Assembly (NCBI GenBank): GCA_002280485.1
Contig: NCED01000003.1
Span: 1-48,432, forward strand
Direction of reading: 5' to 3'
Length of the DNA: 48,432 bases
Source of the DNA: Caulobacterales bacterium 32-69-10
Lineage (GTDB): Bacteria; Pseudomonadota; Alphaproteobacteria; Caulobacterales; Caulobacteraceae
Positions 41,979 to 48,432 of this stretch are shown piece after piece. Within the stretch, counting starts at the first letter, position 1; the number at the start of each line of letters is the position of its first letter. A program made the translations under genes and the position numbers. The notes under the pieces are model-generated. The model was not told the DNA's origin. It saw nothing but the letters and a program-made list of their open reading frames with translations, and did not search any database.

Positions 41979-43985
41979 ATGACCATCCAGACCGTAACCC
42001 CCGCCGAGACCGGCGCCGTCATCGTGGTGCCGCTGAACAAGCTCAAGAAGTCGCAGAAGAACGCTCGCAAGACACCGCACAAACCCTCGGACATCGAGGC
42101 GATGGCGGCCAGCGTGGCGGTGAAGGGCGTCCTCCAGCCGCCGGTGGTGGAGCCGGAGATCGGCGCCGATGGCGAGCCGACCGGCTTCTACCTCGTCACC
42201 ATCGGCGAGGGTCGCCGTCAGGCGCTGGGCCTCCTGGCCAAACGCAAGGCGATCAGGAAGACCCATCCGGTGCGCTGCGTCCTCGACACCGCCAACGACC
42301 CCTTCGAGATCAGCCTCGACGAGAACGTCACCCGGGCCGACATGCATCCCGCCGATCAGCTCGAGGCCTTCAAGCGGCTCGCTGACGAGCGCGGCCTCAG
42401 CGCCGAGGAGATCGGCGCCCGGTTCGGGGTGTCGGCGGCGGTGGTGCGCCAACGCCTGAGGTTGGGGGCGGTCAGCCCCAAGCTGCTTCAGCTGTATCGG
42501 GAAGAAGCGTTGAGTCTCGACCAGTTGATGGCCTTCGGCGTCAGCGAGGATCACGTTCGGCAGGAGCAGGTTTACGAGCAACTGTCGTGGAACCGGACGC
42601 CGCCGCACATCCGCCGCGCCATGACCGAGGCCAAGGTTCCGGCCTCCGATCGCCGCGCCCTCTTCGTCGCCGTGGAGGCCTATGCCGAGGCGGGCGGCAC
42701 CATGTTGCGCGACCTGTTCTCAGAGGACGGCGGCGGTTGGCTGGAGGACGTGGGCCTGCTGGACCGGCTGGTCGGCGAGAAGCTGGAGACGGTCGCCGCC
42801 GTGGTGCGCGAGCGGGAAGGTTGGAAATGGGTCGAGGTCCAGATCGACTTCCCGCACGGCCTTGGCCTATCGCGCGTCTATCCCCATCCGGTCGAGCGTT
42901 CGGAGGAGGAGCAAGCGCGGATGGCGGCCTTGGCCGAGGAGTATGACGCCTTGGTCAGCCAGTGGGATGCGGTCGAGGAACTGCCCCCCGAGATCGACGC
43001 CCGCTTCCGGGAGATCGACGCGGCGCTGGAGGCCTTCGGTGACGGCTCGGCCTATGCGGACGAGGACCGGGCGCGGGGCGGCGTGTTCGTCGTCCTGGGT
43101 CATGACGGTCTGGCCCGGATCGAGCGCGGCTTGATCCGGCCTGAGGACGAGGCACCTGAACCGGAGATCGGAAGTGCATCGGATGAACCCTCGTCCGGCG
43201 ATACGGACGGCGACGAGGATGATGATCGCCCCATCGACAACGGTGAGGATACCGAACCGGACGGAGACGCCAGCGCCCCGCTGCCGGATCGGATCGTGGC
43301 GGACCTGACGGCCCATCGCACCATGGCGCTGCGCAACGCCATGGCTTCGGACCAGACCGTCGCGGTTGCGGCGGTCGTGCATAGCCTCGTCCTCGCGGCC
43401 TTCTACCCGCCCTATGAGCGGGCGAGTTGTCTGGAGATCAGGTGCGGCTTCACAGCACTTGAGCCCCATGCGCCGGGGATCGCCGACAGCGAAGCGGGCA
43501 GGTGTATCGCCGAACGTCATGAGACGTGGGCGGTGCGTCTGCCGCAGTCGGCGGGCGAGGTCTGGGCCTTCGTTCAAAGTCTGGGCGCGGACGACCTGTT
43601 GAACCTGTTGGCCCATTGCGCCGGATTGACCATCAACGCCGTGCGCAGCCCCGCCGACCGCAGGCCGGGAGCCTTGGGGCAGGCCGACGCCTTGGCCGAG
43701 GCTCTGGACCTCGACATGACGACCTACTGGTCGCCCACGGCCCGCAGCTATCTGGGCCGGGTGACCAAGGCCAAGATCGGCGAAGCGGTGACGGACGCGG
43801 TCTCCCCAGAGGCCGCCGAGCGGATCGCCGGTCTCAAGAAGACGGACATGGCCGAGGCCGCCGAGACCCTGTTGGCGGGGACCGGCTGGTTGCCGTCGCC
43901 GCTGCGTCGGGCGGGTGACACGGTGAAGGCGCCCGCTTCGGCAGGGACGCTGGGTGAAGCGGAGGATGCGGCCATCGCCGCATAG
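41979..43985 (+). CDS. ParB/RepB/Spo0J-type DNA-binding protein
   Basis: 668 residues from the ATG at 41979 (AAGGAGCAGG site). The N-terminal ParB nuclease-like domain has VPLNKLKKSQKNARK, IEAMAASVAVKGVLQPPVVEPE and the GEGRRQALGLL box. ENVTRADMHPADQLEAFKRL and the KorB-like HTH (LSAEEIGARFGVSAAVVRQRLRLGAVSPKLLQLY) follow. A very acidic linker lies at about 395-440, then a long C-terminal region of its own family. No parA is visible in the window. Proteins of this type are frequent in conjugative elements of Caulobacterales and sphingomonads, where they may regulate or stabilise the element rather than segregate chromosomes. Confidence 0.9.
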   Translation: MTIQTVTPAETGAVIVVPLNKLKKSQKNARKTPHKPSDIEAMAASVAVKGVLQPPVVEPEIGADGEPTGFYLVTIGEGRRQALGLLAKRKAIRKTHPVRCVLDTANDPFEISLDENVTRADMHPADQLEAFKRLADERGLSAEEIGARFGVSAAVVRQRLRLGAVSPKLLQLYREEALSLDQLMAFGVSEDHVRQEQVYEQLSWNRTPPHIRRAMTEAKVPASDRRALFVAVEAYAEAGGTMLRDLFSEDGGGWLEDVGLLDRLVGEKLETVAAVVREREGWKWVEVQIDFPHGLGLSRVYPHPVERSEEEQARMAALAEEYDALVSQWDAVEELPPEIDARFREIDAALEAFGDGSAYADEDRARGGVFVVLGHDGLARIERGLIRPEDEAPEPEIGSASDEPSSGDTDGDEDDDRPIDNGEDTEPDGDASAPLPDRIVADLTAHRTMALRNAMASDQTVAVAAVVHSLVLAAFYPPYERASCLEIRCGFTALEPHAPGIADSEAGRCIAERHETWAVRLPQSAGEVWAFVQSLGADDLLNLLAHCAGLTINAVRSPADRRPGALGQADALAEALDLDMTTYWSPTARSYLGRVTKAKIGEAVTDAVSPEAAERIAGLKKTDMAEAAETLLAGTGWLPSPLRRAGDTVKAPASAGTLGEAEDAAIAA

Positions 43986-44010
43986 GGCGAGACCGTCATC
44001 ATCACCTAGG

Positions 44011-44047
44011 GGCCGCGCGTCTTCGGACGCGCGGCCTTCTTCTTGCC
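44011..44047 (+). terminator. rho-independent terminator after parB-like gene
   Basis: GGCCGCGCGTC-TTCG-GACGCGCGGCC, 11 perfect pairs with a stable tetraloop, followed by TTCTTCTT. It is 25 bp past the stop codon. Confidence 0.88.
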
Positions 44048-44506
44048 TGGGGCCCCGGCGGGCGATCTCTGCATCGGCTGCGGCGACCGAGCGTCAGGCG
44101 CAGAGGGGGTGGTCGGGGGCCTTGTCGTTCCGTCGCCATGGAGGCGAACGCCGCCGACGTCGCGGTGTGGGCGGGATCGCACCAACGTGCGTCAACGTCG
44201 GGTGGGTGGCGTCGGTCGCCACGCGTCACCGGTTACGTTCCGACCGTTCCATACGGCCTCTCGTTGGCTGGATCGGATCGAGGGGTCCGGGCCGTTCCGG
44301 CCCCGCCGTCCGCCGCAACGCCGGTCGCCGACGTCTTTCCCCTGACGGCGAAGGGCCGTCATTCCTCGCGAGGCAAACACGTCGGCGCCCTGCCGTCCTC
44401 CGCTGCGCTGCGGCCCTGAAGGGTGCGGCGTCCGGCGCCCCTCGCCCTGTGGATCGCCATCGAGGCCGCAATGGCGCGGTCCGAGACAAACACAGGAGAC
44501 TCCACC
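44048..44506. other. 459-bp non-coding leader before DUF736 gene
   Basis: No ribosome site plus coding frame that I trust; the many open frames are all GC-rich shadows in both directions. A stretch around 44395-44470 (TCCGCTGCGCTGCGGCCCTG and following) is rich in short inverted repeats. The region presumably holds the DUF736 promoter, and its length suggests regulatory RNA or protein-binding sites. Confidence 0.5.
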
Positions 44507-44818
44507 ATGGCGACCATCGGAACCTTCCAATCGAACGACGACGGCAGCTACGCCGGCACGATCAAGACCCTCACCCTGAACGTGAAGGCGGCCCAGTTCC
44601 GCCCGGCGGACAAGGAGAACGACAAGGCCCCCGACTACCGCATCTTCTCCGGCCAGACCGAGTTCGGCGCCGCCTGGAAGAAGACCTCGCGCGAGGGCCG
44701 GGCCTATCTCTCGGTCAAGCTCGACGACCCCAGCTTCCCGGCGCCGATCTACGCCTCACTGGTCGAAATCGATGACGGTCACAGCCTGATCTGGTCGCGC
44801 AGCCGCTCTGCCGACTAA
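44507..44818 (+). CDS. DUF736 family protein
   Basis: 103 residues. It starts MATIGTFQ and contains [68 protein letters not shown], the complete DUF736 domain. These small proteins are near-universal companions of conjugative genes in alphaproteobacteria; the function is unproven. Good ribosome site (ACAGGAGA). In the predicted transfer direction from oriT it would lie in the early-entering region. Confidence 0.92.
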   Translation: MATIGTFQSNDDGSYAGTIKTLTLNVKAAQFRPADKENDKAPDYRIFSGQTEFGAAWKKTSREGRAYLSVKLDDPSFPAPIYASLVEIDDGHSLIWSRSRSAD

Positions 44819-44825
44819 GCCGGAC

Positions 44826-44845
44826 GCCCCGCCGAAAGGCGGGGC
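44826..44845. repeat. hairpin after DUF736 gene
   Basis: GCCCCGCC-GAAA-GGCGGGGC, eight GC pairs and a GNRA tetraloop, 8 bp after the stop. No T-run follows, so termination would be weak or factor-dependent; it may stabilise the abundant DUF736 mRNA. Confidence 0.6.
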
Positions 44846-44922
44846 ACACCGCCTGCACAATCGCCTGGCCAAGTGTTCGATCCGACCTGGCCAGATGATG
44901 TTCGTTGCAGCGAACGTGAGGC

Positions 44923-45144
44923 TTAGTTAGGGCGGACGGAACTGACTTGCTTTGCCAGGGTCGCCCAAAGATCCAGAATCTCGCCTTGGGCGCTGTTCGC
45001 CTCGTGGGTCACGGCCGCGAGGTTCGCGAGATGCCGACCGAACTCACCCCGGGGAATAACCTCTGCGCCTTCGAGCAGAGAGCCGAGCAGCGCAACGACC
45101 AAACCGGTCGCCTGAACCATGTCATCCACATCGACCTGAGCCAT
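44923..45144 (-). CDS. small hypothetical protein, divergent from XRE regulator
   Basis: 73 residues from the ATG at 45144 (the frame stays open upstream into the regulator's promoter). MAQVDVDDMVQATGLVVALLGSLLEGAEVIPRGEFGRHLANL reads as an amphipathic helical protein without signal peptide or membrane span. It faces away from the XRE gene across an 88-bp promoter carrying repeats. It could be a cognate partner or target of that regulator. Not recognised. Confidence 0.55.
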   Translation of the reverse strand: MAQVDVDDMVQATGLVVALLGSLLEGAEVIPRGEFGRHLANLAAVTHEANSAQGEILDLWATLAKQVSSVRPN

Positions 45145-45187
45145 ATCGCCCCCGAACCATATCCGACATCGCCGTAAGGAATGTCGA

Positions 45188-45210
45188 GAATACTCCGTGG
45201 CGGAATACTC
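45188..45210. promoter_or_regulatory. direct repeats in XRE promoter
   Basis: GAATACTC occurs at 45188-45195 and again at 45203-45210, 15 bp apart. They are centred about 35 bp before the XRE regulator start and 55 bp before the divergent small gene. Spacing and position fit an autoregulatory operator. Confidence 0.6.
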
Positions 45211-45232
45211 TACAACCACGCCGTCTTGTGGC

Positions 45233-45487
45233 ATGGATATTCGCGACGTGCTGGCCGCCAATCTGCGGAGACATCGGAAATCGGCGGGCTTGTCGCAGGA
45301 GGAGTTGGCCCACCGCGCTCAAGTGGACCGCACCTATATCAGCGCGCTCGAAAGGTCGGTGTACGCCGCTGGCATCGACGTCGTTGACAGGTTGGCGAAG
45401 GAGCTGAATATCGAGGCAGCCGACCTTCTGCTGCGGCAATCTCCGGGCGCCCGCTCAGTCCAAAGCCCGCCTCCACGCAAATCATAG
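45233..45487 (+). CDS. XRE-family HTH regulator
   Basis: 84 residues from the ATG at 45233 (MDIRDVLAANLRRHRK); a GTG at 45197 would add 12 residues but lies inside the repeat operator. Cro/C1 HTH: LSQEELAHRAQVDRTYISALERSVYAAGIDVVDRLAKELNI. It resembles controller (C) proteins of restriction systems and regulators of conjugative elements. Divergent from a small gene; it precedes oriT and mobilisation genes and may set transfer on or off. Confidence 0.9.
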   Translation: MDIRDVLAANLRRHRKSAGLSQEELAHRAQVDRTYISALERSVYAAGIDVVDRLAKELNIEAADLLLRQSPGARSVQSPPPRKS

Positions 45488-45578
45488 CCACCGCCACCCA
45501 GCGCAAAGCTGAGGCCCTCGCTCCAGCGTCAAGCTTCCCAGTCGTGATCTGCCGAACTCATTTCCGGCCTTCGGAGTG

Positions 45579-45666
45579 GATCGGCGGCGATGCGTAGACT
45601 TACGCATCGCCGCCGATCGCCGAAGTGCGCGAAACTGCCCGTCGCTGTCTAAGGCAGGATAGCCTT
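45579..45666 (-). other. oriT: candidate origin of transfer (oriT) with nic site
   Basis: An 18-bp perfect inverted repeat (GATCGGCGGCGATGCGTA at 45579-45596 and its complement at 45601-45618, spacer GACT) is followed 34 bp later by AAGGC-AGGATA-GCCTT (45651-45666). On the minus strand this contains TATCCTGCC (45661-45653). TATCCTG|C is the nick core of RP4-type oriTs and of Ti-plasmid T-DNA borders, and the relaxase next door is of the matching MOBP/VirD2-like type. The predicted nick is between 45655 and 45654 on the minus strand. The centre of the large repeat is CGTA-GACT-TACG, the same dyad as in both vir promoters. Confidence 0.8.
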
Positions 45667-45696
45667 GCCGGCAGCGTCGTATGACGGGCTTGCGCC

Positions 45697-46212
45697 ATGG
45701 TGATGTTCAGCGTCCGAGTGTCCGATGAAGTCGCGCAGCGATTTGACGCGGCGGCGGCCGACACCGGCGGCCGGTCCGCAACGCTCCGGCGACTGATCGG
45801 CACGATCGCCGCGCCTGCGTCGCCCATCGCACCATCCAGTCCCCGAACGGCGGCGCGTCTCATGGTGCGCCTGGCCGCGCCTGACGCCGCCGGCGTCGAT
45901 GCCGAAGCCGCCGCCATGGGCCTGCGCCGCGCCGCTTGGGTCGCAGCGTTGGTCCGCCGACGCGTGCGCGGCCGCCCGACCTTCAGCCGATCGGACGAGC
46001 TGGCGGTGATCGCCATCCAGACCGAGCTGCGGCGCATCGGCGTCAACATCAACCAGATTGCCCGCGCCCTGAATACGTCGGTGATCGAGGGCAAGGTGCT
46101 CGACCTGGAGCTGGCTTACCTCGACGATCTGCGCGCCGAAATCCGGGGGCACATGTCGGCACTGCACGAAGCGTTCGAAGGCAACCTCGCCTATTGGGAG
46201 GTCGATCCGTGA
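45697..46212 (+). CDS. MobC-like mobilisation accessory protein
   Basis: 171 residues. The N-terminal FSVRVSDEVAQRFDAAAADTGG and RSATLRRLIG suggest a ribbon-helix-helix-type DNA-binding start. The C-terminal half FSRSDELAVIAIQTELRRIGVNINQIARALNTSVIEGK is the MobC signature (RxxGxNxNQIARxxN). It would bind oriT and help the relaxase melt the nic region. It starts 30 bp after the oriT candidate and overlaps the relaxase (GTGA). Confidence 0.88.
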   Translation: MVMFSVRVSDEVAQRFDAAAADTGGRSATLRRLIGTIAAPASPIAPSSPRTAARLMVRLAAPDAAGVDAEAAAMGLRRAAWVAALVRRRVRGRPTFSRSDELAVIAIQTELRRIGVNINQIARALNTSVIEGKVLDLELAYLDDLRAEIRGHMSALHEAFEGNLAYWEVDP

Positions 46213-47240
46213 GCGACTTCCAGACGGTTCGCGGTTTCGAAGAGGCGTGGCGTCCGCCGGTGAAGCCGCGTCGTCGAACGCCCCAGACTATCCTCAAACC
46301 TGGCGGTGCCGCATCGGGTGACGAGGTTCGCGCCCGGCTCACGCGCGTGGTCAATCGCGCCCCGGAGGTGATGGTCAAGGTGACCGGCCGAACGCGCGAT
46401 CCTGGCCACCTCCGCGCCCATCTGGATTACATCTCGCGCAACGGCGAACTGGAGATGGAGGACCGCGACGGCGCCGTCGTCTCCGGTCGCCCCGCGGTGA
46501 AGGAGTTGGCCGAGGACTGGAGCGCCGCCGCCCTGGCCGACAGCCGCCGACGCGCCAACACGCCGTTCAGCGTGTCGGTCGTACTTTCCATGCCGGCCAA
46601 CACAGACCCGACGACTGTTCGCGACGCCGCCCGCGCCTTCGCTCGCGAGGTGTTCGCCGACCGGTTCGACTACGTCTTCGCCCTGCACACCGATGCCGAG
46701 CACCCGCACGTCCATCTCGCCGTCCCCGCGCTCGGCTACCAGGGCGAACGCCTCAATCCGAAGAAGGCCGATCTAGAGACCTGGCGGCAGATCTTCGCCC
46801 AGGCGCTGCGGGAACGCGGCGTGCAGGCCGAGGCAACGCCGCGACGAGCGCGGGGCATTGCCCGAAAACCCGAGCGCACGCCGTTGCGCAAAATCCGCGA
46901 ACGGCACGAAGCCGGTCAGGGCGAGCCGGCGAAGGTTCGGCGCGCCGCCTACCGCGACGCCGCCAAGGCGGCGTTCAAGGGCGAAACGGCGCCGACACCC
47001 TGGGAGGCCCAGATGCTAAATCGCCAAGCTAGAGTGCGGGGGCTCTATCTGGCACAGGCGCAGCTTCTCCAGCGATCATCCGATCCTGCCGATCGAGCGC
47101 TGGGCTCAAGCGTGGAGGCGTTTGTTCGGACCATGCCTCAGCCGGATAGTCAGCGGTTGGCGCTGGCGCGTCAGCTACGCACCGCCAATCGCGGCCTGAC
47201 CCGCGAGCAGCCAAGCGACGGGAAGGAACGAGGTCGCTGA
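46209..47240 (+). CDS. MOBP-type relaxase (VirD2-like)
   Basis: 343 residues from a GTG overlapping the mobC stop. The relaxase core has VMVKVTGRTRDPGHLRAHLDYISRNGELEMEDRDG, and the metal-binding histidines HTDAEHPHVHLAVPALG (HxDxxHPHVH) lie near residue 160-170. It is compact for a relaxase: the C-terminal part is short, basic and helical (RKPERTPLRKIRERHEAGQG), with no helicase or primase domain. It nicks oriT and pilots the strand through VirD4. The LPD7 gene at the other end of the window may supply further processing activity. Confidence 0.92.
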   Translation: MSDFQTVRGFEEAWRPPVKPRRRTPQTILKPGGAASGDEVRARLTRVVNRAPEVMVKVTGRTRDPGHLRAHLDYISRNGELEMEDRDGAVVSGRPAVKELAEDWSAAALADSRRRANTPFSVSVVLSMPANTDPTTVRDAARAFAREVFADRFDYVFALHTDAEHPHVHLAVPALGYQGERLNPKKADLETWRQIFAQALRERGVQAEATPRRARGIARKPERTPLRKIRERHEAGQGEPAKVRRAAYRDAAKAAFKGETAPTPWEAQMLNRQARVRGLYLAQAQLLQRSSDPADRALGSSVEAFVRTMPQPDSQRLALARQLRTANRGLTREQPSDGKERGR

Positions 47241-47390
47241 TCGTCAGGGCGGCGTGCGGGTGCAGGCCAGATGGTCTCATCTGAGCGAAGTTGATTTATC
47301 GAATCTTGAGACGGTCTACTTGCGAGCTCCCGTGGAACTTAGGCGAAACAAGTCGCCTATTGGCACCTGGGAGCCCTTATTGAAGATGGG

Positions 47391-48432
47391 TCAACCGCCA
47401 CGACCCGCATCCTGTCCCCCGAGCTGATCACCATCAATCAGCTCAATGTTTAGCTCCGCAGCAGTTTGGATGGCGGCAGGCGTGAATGCGGAGCTAGTGA
47501 TCAGCATCGCGCGATCGGCGTTTCGGAGGCGCCGCGCGCCCTTTTGAACGCGGTGATGTCCACTCCGCGGTCGACCGACTTTCGTGCGACCTCGTCGAAG
47601 CCCTGTCGACGCAACCAACCGCCGCAGTATCGCTCAAAATTGAACCAACTCAGTCCGCCCAGAGCTTGGCCCTTTGACGGGATGGCGTCGAAGAGCAACT
47701 TCGCCACCGACCGGCTGCGGTAGACGCGTTCGGCTTCAATTCCCGTCACGCTCGCTCCGCGAACCCAGGTCTGGCCGGACGGGGGACTTTGGCCGTAGGC
47801 TTGGGCGAGCGCCTGCTGCTTCTTCGACGGTTGCTGTCCTTTCGGAAGCTTGCGGTAGTGCGCTGAACGCCAGTGCGCCGCGCGAGCCTTAGTGTTTGTC
47901 GCCCCTTCGAGGACGACGCCCAGGTTTCGGCCGCCGCTGTAACGGATGCGGGGCAGATAGATCACGCGCCGCTCCGCACTCTTGGATCCAGCGATTCGTC
48001 CGAGGCGGGGAAGGCCGAGCACACGTTCGCGATCTTCGACCACCCAGAAGTCGCGCAGGGCGGAGGCCGCCATCGCGACGGCGACCATCGTCATCGCGTC
48101 AAACGAGGCCATGCGCCCGTCTGGACCAGCGCCGGCGGTCGGCGCCACCCATTTCTGCAGGGATGGGAAGAGATAGATCGGCAGGCCTCGAGAGTCGGCG
48201 TCGAGGGCTTCGACCATCACGAAGTCGGCGCTGAGTTCACCGAATACGAGGGCGACAAAGGGCGGAAAATTGATTTCCACATAGGCGTTCTGCGGGATCG
48301 AACCCTCGCGCAGCAGATCGGCTTCCTGCAGCAAGAGCTTGATGGTCTCGCCAAGGTCGCCCTTGGGCGGATCGAACCCAGTGGCGGAGCGGAGGTCGTA
48401 GACATAGCCCGAGGCGACGCGCTTGCGGGCAT
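47391..48432 (-). pseudogene. Mrr-like restriction endonuclease gene with deleted catalytic core and frameshift (5' end outside window)
   Basis: The frame is open from the right edge (ARKRVASGYVYDLRSATGFD) through about 310 codons to a stop at 47501. It ends in a recognisable Mrr_cat start: SWFNFERYCGGWLRRQGFDEVARK, then the GVDITAFK strand with the catalytic Asp. Directly afterwards the sequence runs on in another frame (RNADRAMLITSSAFTPAAIQTAAELNIELIDGDQL, stop at 47391), which is the C-terminal end of the same fold. The roughly 35 residues between them, including the (E/Q)xK catalytic strand, are missing. A deletion with frameshift fits and the enzyme should be inactive. The N-terminal ~230 residues are not recognised. 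Confidence 0.75.

Noticed and set aside
44826..44845. GCCCCGCC-GAAA-GGCGGGGC as a rho-independent terminator
   Set aside because: No T-run follows on either strand; kept as a hairpin only.
1..48432. CRISPR arrays, tRNA/rRNA genes, integrase and att sites
   Set aside because: None recognised on reading both strands; the ends of the element seem to lie outside the window.

Overview
The window looks like part of an integrative/conjugative element or conjugative plasmid of a high-GC alphaproteobacterium, probably Caulobacterales (Caulobacter, Brevundimonas or Phenylobacterium type). Three things suggest this: the very GC-rich codon use, an iol gene order that matches my recollection of Caulobacter crescentus, and the parB / DUF736 / XRE / mobC / relaxase / virB set typical of elements in these bacteria. 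Neither element end, integrase nor attachment site is visible. I see no tRNA, rRNA, CRISPR array or insertion sequence.

Layout. (a) 1-7049, minus strand: the distal half of a VirB/VirD4 type IV secretion operon in the order virB6, virB7-like lipoprotein, virB8, virB9, virB10, virB11, virD4, then an LPD7-domain gene cut by the window edge. (b) 7145-36150: about 29 kb of metabolic cargo. (c) 36585-41201, minus strand: the proximal half of the same operon, virB1, virB2, virB3, virB4, virB5, eexN. (d) 41323-48432: a small LuxR-type regulator, an orphan ParB-like protein, DUF736, a small conserved-looking gene, an XRE regulator, a candidate oriT, mobC and relaxase, and the wreck of an Mrr-like nuclease.

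The cargo has four parts. First is a complete myo-inositol catabolic set, idhA(iolG)-iolR-iolCDEBA, with no recognisable inositol transporter. Second is a plus-strand cluster: an outer-membrane protein remnant, a beta-lactamase-fold serine hydrolase, an MFS transporter and an alpha/beta hydrolase. A paralogous hydrolase faces it. Third is an eight-gene minus-strand operon encoding acyl-CoA dehydrogenase, two hot-dog hydratase subunits, two SDRs, acyl-CoA ligase, carboxylesterase and a GPH-type transporter. A divergent TonB receptor, an SCP2-type thiolase and a TetR regulator accompany it. Together they look like a pathway that takes up an ester, hydrolyses it, and degrades the freed acid by a dedicated beta-oxidation round. 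Fourth is a ROK-family sugar kinase.

Three observations stand out. (1) The cargo sits exactly between eexN and virB6, splitting one conjugation operon into two. Each half has its own copy of a tandem dyad (CGTA-N4-TACS, twice, 23 bp apart), and all seven base differences between the copies avoid the dyad arms. (2) Upstream of mobC is an 18-bp perfect inverted repeat with a T-DNA-border/RP4-type nic core (TATCCTG|C) close by, a strong oriT candidate. The centre of that repeat is itself a CGTA-N4-TACG dyad, so one regulator could touch both vir promoters and oriT. (3) A 14-bp palindrome, WTACC-N4-GGTAW, lies before the acyl-CoA operon, the TonB receptor and the thiolase, and in degenerate form before the TetR gene. 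This outlines a self-contained regulon for an unidentified substrate.

Start codons were chosen mostly from 1-11 bp overlaps and visible Shine-Dalgarno sequences. Functions come from recognising motifs by eye. No database search was run.
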